A DNA stretch of 25,284 bases from an uncultured Mycoplasmatota bacterium (GTDB lineage: Bacteria; Bacillota_I; Bacilli_A; Mycoplasmatales; Mycoplasmoidaceae). Made by a program: the position numbers and the translations under genes. Under the pieces are notes generated by a model that saw nothing but the letters and a program-made list of their open reading frames with translations, ran no database searches and was not told where the DNA came from. Where the stretch lies: contig CATAWQ010000005.1 of the NCBI GenBank assembly GCA_949500635.1, positions 1 to 25,284 of the forward strand. The letters run 5' to 3'. Below are positions 17,928 to 25,284 of this stretch, piece by piece. Within the stretch, counting starts at the first letter, position 1. Each line of letters starts with the position of its first letter.

Positions 17928-19254
17928 AGTTGCAATAGTTGGTAAACCAAATGTTGGTAAATCCACTTTATTCAACAGAGCAATTCTTAAAAAAAAATCG
18001 ATTGTTAGTGATACACCAGGTGTCACACGTGATCGTATATATGGACAGGCCACATGATTGGGTAAAGAATTTACTATTATTGACACCGGTGGACTAACAA
18101 ACGACAAAATGATCTTTCAACAAAACATTGAAAATCAAGTCTTATTTGCAATTAAAGAAGCATCAATTATTATTTTTTTAGTTTCTGAAAAAGATGGAAT
18201 TAATAAAGATGATTTTTATGTTGCAAAATTATTAAAAAAGAATAAGGCTAAAAATGTAATTTTGGCTGTTAATAAATCAGAAAATAAACAAGGTGCATAT
18301 GAAAAACTTTATTATTCACTTGGTTTCGGAACCCCTAACTACATTTCAGCAGAACATTCAATTGGTATTGGTGATCTATTGGACATAATAGTTAAAAACT
18401 TTAATCCTTCAAAAAATAAAATTGAAATTAAAAAAACTGCTTTCTGCGTTATTGGTAGACCTAATGTTGGTAAATCAACACTAGTTAATTCATTGCTTCA
18501 TGAAGAACGTGTAATCGTTTCTAATATAGCAGGAACCACTCGTGATTCGGTTGATTGTGATTTTAAATATAATGGAAAAGATTATACAATTATCGATACT
18601 GCAGGAATTAAACGCAAATCAAAAATAACAGATCATATTGAAAAATTTGCTTTATCACGTACACAAAATGCAATTTCTAGAAGTAATCTGATCTTGTTAG
18701 TTTTAGATGGAAGTGAAGATTTAAATGAACAAGACGAAATTATTGGGGGGTTAGCATTTAATGCTAATATTCCAACAATTATTGTTGTTAACAAATGAGA
18801 TAAAATTAAGAATAAAACTTCTAAAACTGTAGATGAATTTACAAAATTAATTAGAAATAAATTTCATTACATTACTTGGGCTCCCATTATTTTTATTAGT
18901 GCTAAAGACAACTTAAAAGTTAATGGAATTTTTAAAACTATTGAAAAAATAAAACAGCAATTAAAAATTTCCGTTTCTACTTCATTACTAAATGATGTGT
19001 TAGCAAGAGCAGAAATATTAAATCCTCCCCCTAAATTCAAAGGAAACAGATTTAACATTTCATATGTTACTCAAGTAAACAGCCAAATTCCAACATTTGT
19101 TATATTTGGAAACGACCCCAAATATGTTCACTTTAGCTATGCTAGATATCTTGAAAACCAAATTAGAAATTCTTTTGGTTTTTCAGATATACCTATTACA
19201 ATATATTTTAAAGATAAAAATTCTCGTATAAGAGGAATCAAGAAGGATAGATAG
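17920..19254 (+). CDS. der: Ribosome-assembly GTPase Der (EngA)
   Basis: A 444-aa double GTPase that acts in 50S subunit maturation. GTPase domain 1 has G1 GKPNVGKS at 8-15, the switch I Thr in PGVTRDR, G3 DTGG at 55-58 and G4 NKSE at 118-121 (NKxD is usual, so the last residue is conservative). Domain 2 has G1 GRPNVGKS at 179-186, AGTTRDS, DTAG and NKWD, the last with a TGA-coded Trp. The KH-like C-terminal domain includes PPPKFKGNRFNISYVTQ and ends near SRIRGIKK. AAGGAG lies 8 nt before the ATG inside cmk. cmk-der is a widespread neighbour pair; gpsA follows 1 bp after the stop. Confidence 0.97.
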
Positions 19255-19255
19255 T

Positions 19256-20242
19256 ATGGCAAAAATAGCAATTTTAGGAACAGGTGCATGAGGTACAGCA
19301 TTAGCAAATGTTTTATTAAAAAACAAGCATGAAGTTTTAATGTATGGTGTTGATGAGTACGAAAATAAAGATCTAATTAAAGGTTTGAACTCCAAATATT
19401 TTGCTAACAAAAAAATGTTTAAAGCTCCAATAGCCACTATTAACCCAAATGATGTTATTAGTTTCAAACCTTCATACATATTAATTGCGGTTCCAAGTAT
19501 TTATATTGAACCAACAATAAAAAAGTTTGTTAAATTTTTAACAAATAAACCAATATACATTAATGTTGCTAAAGGTTTTAACCCTGACACTAACAATGTT
19601 TGATCAAAATCTATTAAAAAAATTATTAAGGGTTTTTCTAATGGTTTTGTTTCTTTATTAGGACCTTCATTTGCTGTTGAAGTATTTAATAATCAACCAA
19701 CAATGGTTAACTGTGTATCTACTAAAGCAAAGACAGCTAAACTTGTTGCTAATCTATTTAATAACCAAACTTTTAAATGTGTTGTTACAACAGATGAAAA
19801 AGGTGCAGAAATTATGGCTTCTCTTAAAAATGTTATGGCTATTGCGCTTGGATTAGCATACGAATTACATACATCTATAAATACACGTGCAGCCATGCTT
19901 GCAGAAGCTACAAAAGAAATTTCTACAATCGTTGACAAACTTGGTGGTAAAATAAAAACCGTTGCTAACTTCTGTGGAATTGGTGATATTTACCTAACAT
20001 GTACTGATTCAAATTCAAGAAATTTTTCATTTGGTAAATCAATCGCTCAAAATGGATTAGCTAAAACTTTAGCGATTAATAAAAAGACTGTTGAAGGGTT
20101 TACTGCAACAAAGATTGCCTATGAAATTACTAAGGCCAACAAAATAGATGCTCCAGTTTTAAATGAAATTTATAAGGTATTATATAAAAAACAAAATCCA
20201 AAGTTTTTTGTGAAAAATGTCATAAAAAAAATTATTAAATAG
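19256..20242 (+). CDS. gpsA: Glycerol-3-phosphate dehydrogenase [NAD(P)+]
   Basis: A 328-aa cytosolic enzyme that interconverts dihydroxyacetone phosphate and glycerol-3-phosphate, supplying the lipid backbone. The Rossmann motif GTGAWG is at 8-13 with a TGA-coded Trp. Other family marks are LIAVPS, NVAKGF, LGPSFAVEV and the catalytic-Lys helix ASLKNVMAIALG, then GIGDIYLTC. A second TGA (near 19601) is Trp in NNVWSK. It starts 1 bp after der. Length is normal for GpsA. Mollicutes may also use GlpO or GlpD; those are not in this window. Confidence 0.96.
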
Positions 20243-20251
20243 CAAAAATCA

Positions 20252-20272
20252 TATAATATATTTTATAAGGAG
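20252..20272 (+). promoter_or_regulatory. HU promoter -10 and ribosome-binding site
   Basis: TATAAT at 20252-20257 and AAGGAG at 20267-20272 lie in the 44-bp gap after gpsA. The ribosome site is 14 nt from the ATG at 20287, longer than usual, but no other ATG, GTG or TTG start fits better. Confidence 0.6.
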
Positions 20273-20286
20273 AAATAATAACAAAT

Positions 20287-20571
20287 ATGTCAAAACCATT
20301 AACAATGAATCAAATCATTAAAAAAGTTTCAGAAAAAACTGATCTTCCTACTAAGAGTGTAAAAGCTGTATTAAACTGCATTAACGACTTAGCATCTAAG
20401 GAAGTTAAATCAAGTGGAACTTTTAGAGTTTGTAACTTAGGAAAATTAAAATTAATTAATCGTAAAGCTAGAATGATGAGAAATCCTAGCACTGGAAAAC
20501 AAATGAAGGTTCCAGCTAAAAAAGTTGTTAAATTCAGAGTTTCTAAGTCATTAAAAGAAGCAGTTCTTTAA
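20287..20571 (+). CDS. hup: HU-family nucleoid DNA-binding protein
   Basis: A 94-aa dimeric DNA-bending protein that compacts the chromosome. The N-terminal helices run LTMNQIIKKVSEKTDLPTKS (about 5-24), the beta arm carries MRNPSTGKQMKVPAKK (the family's GRNPxTG...IPA motif, about 64-79), and the C-terminus VVKFRVSKSLKEAV matches HU. The usual Gly before the Arg-Asn-Pro is Met here, a modest deviation. It has its own -10 box and Shine-Dalgarno, apart from the gpsA operon, and a strong terminator follows. This fits a highly expressed single gene. One HU/IHF gene is common in mollicutes. Confidence 0.94.
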   Translation: MSKPLTMNQIIKKVSEKTDLPTKSVKAVLNCINDLASKEVKSSGTFRVCNLGKLKLINRKARMMRNPSTGKQMKVPAKKVVKFRVSKSLKEAVL

Positions 20572-20590
20572 TAGTTAAGAAAAATTGATT

Positions 20591-20629
20591 AATAAAAACC
20601 AACACCGTGATTAAGTGTTGGTTTTTATT
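20591..20629. terminator. Bidirectional terminator between hup and recU
   Basis: A perfect 15-bp inverted repeat (20591-20605 with 20615-20629) with a 9-nt loop has an A tract on one side and a T tract on the other, so it works in both directions. Its right arm contains the recU stop codon (20625-20627). Confidence 0.92.
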
Positions 20630-21113
20630 TTAATAACGACAAATAATCAATTATCCCTGGAAAAGTAATATCAATTGGATAACATTTTTTCTTAATAAAT
20701 TCATATTTGATGGTGCTGGATTTATTATTTTGTTTTCACTCAATAATCTGATCTATATAAATTAAATAAAATTGTTCTAATGGATTAAAGTAAACAATAA
20801 CAAAACCAATTCCTCCGTGTTTATTATTATTAATTAAATGTCTTAACTGATGTTCCTTAATCAATGAAAGATCAAAGTTAATGTTATTTGTTTGTTTAAC
20901 TTCAAACTCAATATGTTTTCCTTTATAAATTCCACAATAATCAACATAAGATTTTGATAGTAATTTCCCTATTATGGTATTTTGATTTATTGATTTAACT
21001 ATTTTTATGGGTATGTATCTTTTTTCAATTAAGGCAATGCCACGATCATAATAGTACGAATTAGTTCTATTAACTAATTCTTCTGCATACATACCTCTAT
21101 TGGCATTATTCAC
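20625..21113 (-). CDS. recU: Holliday junction resolvase RecU
   Basis: A 162-aa nuclease that cleaves four-way junctions, working after RuvAB branch migration; ruvAB lies at the right end of this window. The start is GTG at 21113, giving MNNANRGMYAEE with the conserved N-terminal NRGxxxE and the TNxYY segment. The catalytic set D58...E71-x-K73 (DYCGIYKGKHIEFEVK) matches the spacing in Bacillus subtilis RecU, and KEHQLRHL follows. TGA at 20736 is Trp; the gene continues 36 codons to TAA at 20625 inside the terminator. The start overlaps the BI-1 gene stop by 1 bp (TAGTG). The product is shorter than the B. subtilis protein (about 206 aa), mostly at the N-terminus. Confidence 0.92.
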
Positions 21114-21886
21114 TATCTTCTAAACCTTAAAATAATAGATGCTATTGTTCAAAATAAACCAACAAAATCTATTAAGAGCCTATAACCAAAGAATAAACTT
21201 AAATTATTGAATGCTCTTGTATCAGTAATCTGTATAAATTCACTAGTTTTAGAAATCATTCACACATCATAAGAGATATAACCCATAAATAATAAACAAA
21301 ATATTCCCATAATTAATGAATAATATCATTGAAATCCAACATATGAACCATTAGTAGATAGCATAATAATCATTGGAATAAACATTAAAAACATTAATAC
21401 AAATGTTATAACTCAACCAATTGCAAGCATTTTCATTAAACTAAAGGCAGCATTAGCACTCATAAAGCGTCCAATGATAGCACATAAAATGAATAATATT
21501 CCAGAAACACCGAATATTAAAATCAATGTCCAAGAATCATTTGCAAACAACGAAAATAACATGCCAAACCCTAAACCTTGTCCTAAACAATACAAGCTAA
21601 TTCATAATACAATCTTACTAGTTTTTTGATTCAATAAATTTCTAAAAACAAACATTGAACCAAACATAGAAATGAAAATTAAAAGAATACTGATCATATA
21701 AAGAGAGTTGACTATGGTTAAATTACCTTTTTCATATATTTCATATTCAAATAATTTTCCAAATCCTATTCCAATTAAACAGATCGCTAGGAATGATAAA
21801 CCAGCAACTAAAAAACTTCTAGTTAATATAGAAGATTGTGTTTGATTTAAAATTTTGTATTTTGTATTTGCATTTAAATTTTCCAT
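21113..21886 (-). CDS. Bax inhibitor-1/YccA family membrane protein
   Basis: A 257-aa protein with about seven membrane helices from residue 25 on and a short polar N-terminus. The BI-1 pattern shows in SFLVAGLSFL, GVSGILFILCAIIGRFM, and the end FFGYRLLIDFVGLFWTIASIILRFRR, where the Asp after the helix and the basic tail are typical. Five TGA codons are Trp. Bacterial members such as YetJ act as pH-sensitive calcium leak channels; that role here is inference. AAAGGAG lies 7 nt before the ATG, and a TATAAT lies at 21916-21911. It is co-transcribed with recU, though no functional link is evident. Confidence 0.85.
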
Positions 21887-21910
21887 TTAATACTCCTTTT
21901 TATTATTTTT

Positions 21911-21918
21911 ATTATACT
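21911..21918. promoter_or_regulatory. Overlapping divergent -10 boxes (BI-1/recU and tlyA/dinB)
   Basis: On the minus strand TATAAT occupies 21916-21911; on the plus strand TATACT occupies 21913-21918, 9 nt before the tlyA ATG. The two boxes overlap by four bases in a 41-bp intergenic region, so polymerase cannot bind both at once. Confidence 0.55.
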
Positions 21919-21927
21919 ATTTAATAA

Positions 21928-22668
21928 ATGTTTATGAATAAAGTTAGACTTGACACATTTTTAGCAACTACTAAACTTGTTAAATCCAGAGTAAAAGCAC
22001 AAGATCTAATTAATGGTGGTAATGTAATTGTCAATGGAGTCACTATTAAAAAGCCTAACTTTATGGTTAATGATAAAGATAAAATTATTATCAATAATAA
22101 TGATGGTTATGTCAGTAGAGCAGCATATAAATTAGATCATGCAATCAATCATTTTAGAATTGATCTAAAAAATAAAATCATATTAGACATCGGTTCGTCT
22201 ACTGGTGGGTTTACGCAGGTGTCATTAAACAATCAAGCAAAAAAAGTGTATGCAATAGATGTAGGAACAAATCAAATGGATCTATCTTTAAGAAATAATC
22301 CTAAAGTAGAATTATTTGAACAAATTAATTTTAAATATATAAGTAACAATATATTTAAGCAAACAATAGATTTTGTCTTTTGTGATGTTTCTTTTATTTC
22401 TTTAACTAAAATTATTGATAAATTAGTAAATCTATTTGATTATTCATATAAAGGTGTGTTTCTAATTAAACCACAATTTGAACTAGATGATATTAAAATT
22501 AAAAATTTTAATGGTATTGTTATCAAGGAAGAAATAAGAGAAAAAATAATTAAAAAAATTAAAAACAAACTTTATGAAAATAATTTTAAAGTTTTAAATT
22601 TGTGTGAATCTCCTATATTAGGTCGTGAAGGTAACAAAGAATATTTAATCTATGTCAAACACAAATAG
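21928..22668 (+). CDS. tlyA: TlyA family rRNA 2'-O-methyltransferase
   Basis: A 246-aa protein. An S4 RNA-binding domain (about 5-60, VRLDTFLATTKLVKSRVKAQ) is followed by an FtsJ/RrmJ-type SAM domain. The SAM loop is LDIGSSTGGFT at 86-96, and the catalytic set is K68 (SRAAYKL), D153 (CDVSF), K181 and E185 (KPQFE). In mycobacteria TlyA methylates 16S and 23S rRNA ribose; older annotations call it hemolysin, which is probably misleading. ATG at 21928 is the first start after the TATACT box and has no leader; ATG at 21934 is the alternative. The last 17 bp overlap dinB. It uses SAM made by the metK product. Confidence 0.93.
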   Translation: MFMNKVRLDTFLATTKLVKSRVKAQDLINGGNVIVNGVTIKKPNFMVNDKDKIIINNNDGYVSRAAYKLDHAINHFRIDLKNKIILDIGSSTGGFTQVSLNNQAKKVYAIDVGTNQMDLSLRNNPKVELFEQINFKYISNNIFKQTIDFVFCDVSFISLTKIIDKLVNLFDYSYKGVFLIKPQFELDDIKIKNFNGIVIKEEIREKIIKKIKNKLYENNFKVLNLCESPILGREGNKEYLIYVKHK

Positions 22669-23839
22669 AAAGGTAATCATCCATATTGATATTAATGCAT
22701 TCTTTGCTTCGTGTGAAGAAGCAAATAATCCATCATTAAGAGGTAAACCTATTGTGGTTGGTGGGATAACCAAACGTTCTGTTGTAGCAAGTCCTAACTA
22801 TGATGCTAGAAAATATGGAATAAAGGCTGGAATGCCTATTTTTATGGCCAAGAATCTTTGCCCTAAAGTAATTATTGTTTCTCATAAATTTCAACTTTAT
22901 GAATCTTATTCTAGAAAATTTATTAGTTTATTATCGGAGCGTGTTTCTAACAAAATTGAATATGCATCTATTGATGAGTGCTATATGGATATTAGTCATT
23001 TAGTAACTAGTACTAACACTCCGTTAAAAATTGCTCAAAGAATTCAGAACCTTATTAAATCAGAATTAAACTTAGGTATATCGATTGGTGTATCTTATAA
23101 CAAATTTTTAGCAAAAATGGGTAGTGATTATAGGAAACCAATGGGAATTACACAAATTTTCTCTAAAGATGATATAAAAAATATTATTTGACCCCAACCA
23201 ATTGGTAACATGTTTTTTGTAGGTAAATCTTTAGAAAGAAAACTTGTTAATAAAGGTATAAAAACAATTGAAGATTTAGCAAAATGTAAAAATTTATTTT
23301 TATTGTCATCAATATTTGGAAGTAACAAAGATTTTTTTCTTAACAACGCCAACGGAATAGGAGATGATGAATTAATTTATTCTTACGGAGACCCTAAATC
23401 AATTAGCAAAAGTAGAACTTTATTGAATGATACAAAAGATTTTAATGAAATTAAAATTTATATTAAAAAATTTACTCAAGATATATGTAGTGAATTAAAT
23501 TACTATGAGTTGGAGGGAAAAACTTTAAGCGTATTTATTAAAAGTTCAAAATTCGTTTTAACAACTAAAAGCAAAACTTTATCTAAATATACTAATGACC
23601 AAGAAGTTATGTATATTGTTTTTTTAAACATATTTACTGAGTTCTTTTTTAATAAAAAAATTCGTTTGATTGGTGTAGGTATATCAAATTTAAAAAAAAT
23701 TGATGAAAGAGAAAATAATCTATTTGATAAATACCCAAAACATAGATCAAGAATTAATAGTTTTAGACGAATAATTAATGATATTAACAATCAATTCTCT
23801 AAAAATATTTTAAAAATAGCTGATAAACTTAAATCTTAG
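22652..23839 (+). CDS. dinB: Y-family DNA polymerase (Pol IV type)
   Basis: A 395-aa translesion polymerase. Catalytic D13 (IHIDINAFFAS, with F17/F18 at the steric-gate position) and D108/E109 (SIDECYMDIS) are present, followed by SIGVSYNKFLAKMGSDYRKP. A TGA at 23189-23191 is Trp in IIWPQPIGNMFFVGK. The helix-hairpin-helix thumb and little-finger domain follow. The product is longer than E. coli DinB (351 aa). I see no QLxLF-type clamp-binding motif at the C-terminus. The start overlaps tlyA by 17 bp, and the last 11 bp overlap the ruvB 3' end on the other strand. It could be a UmuC-like member rather than strict DinB; no umuD is nearby. Confidence 0.9.
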
Positions 23840-24746
23840 CTAAAAAATCTTTACCATTAGCCGTTAAACAACGACCTTTACTTGTTTTAATAATATATTT
23901 TAGTTGAATTAAATAAGGTTCAACCTTTTGTTCAATCGTGCTTTCATCAATCATAATAGCATCAGAAATTGTTTTAATACCCACTGGTGTATTAAATTCA
24001 TTTAAAGATTCTAAATATTTTAAATCTAATTCATTAATACCATTTTTAATAATTCCTAATCTTTTAAGAATTGTTTTGATAGATAAATTATCATCTATTG
24101 TTTTAAAGTCTTTTATTCTACGAATAATTTTATTTACTACTCTAGGTATGCCTTTACAATTAGTTGCAACTAAATTTTTATCTTTATCTGAAATTTGAAT
24201 TTTATATTTTTTACAATAAAAATTAATAATTTCTAAAATTTCATTTTTGTTGTATGTTCCAAAATAAATGATAATGCCAAATCTTTCTTCAAACGCCCTT
24301 GGTACCCTCCCTAAATTACTCGTTGCCCCGATTAATGTGAACCGTGGAATTTTTACTCTTGTTAATTTAGAATTAAAATCTTTCCCCAAATTAATGTCTA
24401 TCGCAAAGTCTTCAGTTATTGAATACAATAATTCAATAACTTGTGGATTAATTGCATGAATTTCATCAATGAATAATATATCTTTTTCATGTAATGATAA
24501 AACAATATTGATAATATCTGTAGGTTTTTGAATATTACCACCTTGTACAATCTTGATCTTTTGATTTAATTCGTTAGCAATAATTAATGCTAAAGTCGTT
24601 TTGCCCGTTCCTGGTAATCCATAAAATAAACAGTGATCAAGAGTTGTATTGTTTATTAGGGATGACTTTGTGTAAACAGAGATATTATCTTTAATATCTT
24701 TCTTTCCTTTAAATTCAGAAAGATTATGCGGTCTTACTAATTCCAT
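23829..24746 (-). CDS. ruvB: Holliday junction branch-migration ATPase RuvB
   Basis: A 305-aa AAA+ motor of the RuvAB complex, short for the family (about 335). Walker A GLPGTGKTT is at 43-51 (GPPGLGKTT is usual), Walker B is ILFIDEIH, sensor 1 region GATSNLGRVP, and the arginine-finger area is AFEERFG. The C-terminal winged helix is recognisable (FNTPVGIKTISDAI, then EPYLIQLKYIIKTSKGR). The start MELVRPHNLSEFKG corresponds to the family's LRPxxLxEFxGQ, so most of the short N-terminal leader of other RuvB proteins is absent. The first 23 bp overlap ruvA in another frame. It ends by overlapping dinB tail to tail. Confidence 0.96.
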   Translation of the reverse strand: MELVRPHNLSEFKGKKDIKDNISVYTKSSLINNTTLDHCLFYGLPGTGKTTLALIIANELNQKIKIVQGGNIQKPTDIINIVLSLHEKDILFIDEIHAINPQVIELLYSITEDFAIDINLGKDFNSKLTRVKIPRFTLIGATSNLGRVPRAFEERFGIIIYFGTYNKNEILEIINFYCKKYKIQISDKDKNLVATNCKGIPRVVNKIIRRIKDFKTIDDNLSIKTILKRLGIIKNGINELDLKYLESLNEFNTPVGIKTISDAIMIDESTIEQKVEPYLIQLKYIIKTSKGRCLTANGKDFLAKI

Positions 24747-25284
24747 CAGTTTTTATTGCAATATATTTGATTGCATTTGAAACAAGATCTGATAATTCTA
24801 TTGAGGTATTATTAATAATCTCTTTGTTATTGATAACATCTTCAATTTCGTTCTTTCCATAACCTAAAGATTCTAAAGCACTAATAAGTTCTGAAATTTT
24901 AGAATTTATTTTAAATTCTTCTGTAGAAGAAATTTCAATATTGTCTACCATTTGTTTAACAATCTTTTCATTAATAGATTGACAAGCACTTAATCCTTTA
25001 ATATCTTTAGTGAAAATCATATTTTTTATTAACGACAAATCGTTTTTTAAGATTTGCATAGCTGTTTTGGGGCCAATACCATTTAATGATAATAATTTTA
25101 AGAACATTTCTTTTTGTTCATAATTAACAAATCCATAATACTCTTCACTAACAGAATTTTTATTTGTTAAAGATGTGTGCTTATGTAAATAAATTTTTCT
25201 TACTTTACCTAATTCGAATAATTCTGGAATAGTAACATTTATTACATATCCTGTTCAATTACTTTCTACAGTAATAGTTTTTTT
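24724..25284 (-). CDS. ruvA: Holliday junction-binding protein RuvA (5' end outside window)
   Basis: A partial gene: 186 codons are in view and the start lies beyond 25284. RuvA binds the four-way junction as a tetramer and loads RuvB. The visible N-terminal part is the OB fold (TITVESNWTGYVINV, Trp coded by TGA, and YGFVNYEQKEMFLKLLSLNGIGPKTA), running into the first helix-hairpin-helix NGIGPKTAMQIL. The second hairpin region is weaker (LSACQSINEKIVKQMV; the usual GIGxKTA is not retained). The C-terminal domain III that touches RuvB is at SELISALESLGYGKNEIE. The stop lies inside ruvB. A standard-code reading would wrongly start it at an internal ATG (25107). Confidence 0.93.

Overview
This is a mollicute chromosome segment. 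It is very AT-rich and densely packed, and it reads UGA as tryptophan: potA, hrcA, nagA, der, dinB, ruvA and others are only full length if TGA is Trp. All coordinates here use that code. The gene set fits the Mycoplasmatales: polyamine transporter, leaderless promoters, Mg-pump-free minimal gene set, RuvAB plus RecU and a Y-family polymerase. I cannot name the species.

Layout. (1) 1-424, minus: rpmG (L33), preceded by a hairpin with a U tract that abuts its start codon, and by a gene-free stretch whose inverted repeats look like a structured small RNA with its own -10 box. (2) 425-2867, minus: a tight four-gene operon of unknown function (ArpU/sigma-region-4-like HTH protein; 347-aa soluble protein; 156-aa membrane-anchored protein; sigma-factor-like protein). 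This is the most novel part of the window. (3) 2868-11473, minus: a long co-directional run in transcription order: double-domain Cof-type HAD phosphatase, potA, potB, potC, potD (spermidine/putrescine ABC importer), tsaD (t6A tRNA modification), metK (SAM synthetase), ending in a terminator. (4) 11562-13158, plus: hrcA plus a 193-aa unknown. (5) 13160-16600, minus: APC-family permease, nagA, nagB (GlcNAc-6-P to fructose-6-P). (6) 16631-20571, plus: 215-aa coiled/tail-anchored unknown, cmk, der, gpsA, then HU with its own promoter and a strong bidirectional terminator. (7) 20625-21886, minus: BI-1 family membrane protein and recU. (8) 21928-23839, plus: tlyA and dinB. (9) 23829-25284, minus: ruvA (5' end outside the window) and ruvB.

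Themes. Most genes are joined by 1-bp stop/start overlaps or gaps. Several operons begin with TATAAT followed by only 7-9 nt before ATG and have no Shine-Dalgarno, suggesting leaderless mRNAs. DNA repair and recombination functions (recU, dinB, ruvAB) cluster at the right end. Metabolic modules are polyamine uptake, SAM synthesis, amino-sugar catabolism and glycerol-3-phosphate metabolism. No tRNA, rRNA, CRISPR array, insertion sequence or prophage structural gene was seen.
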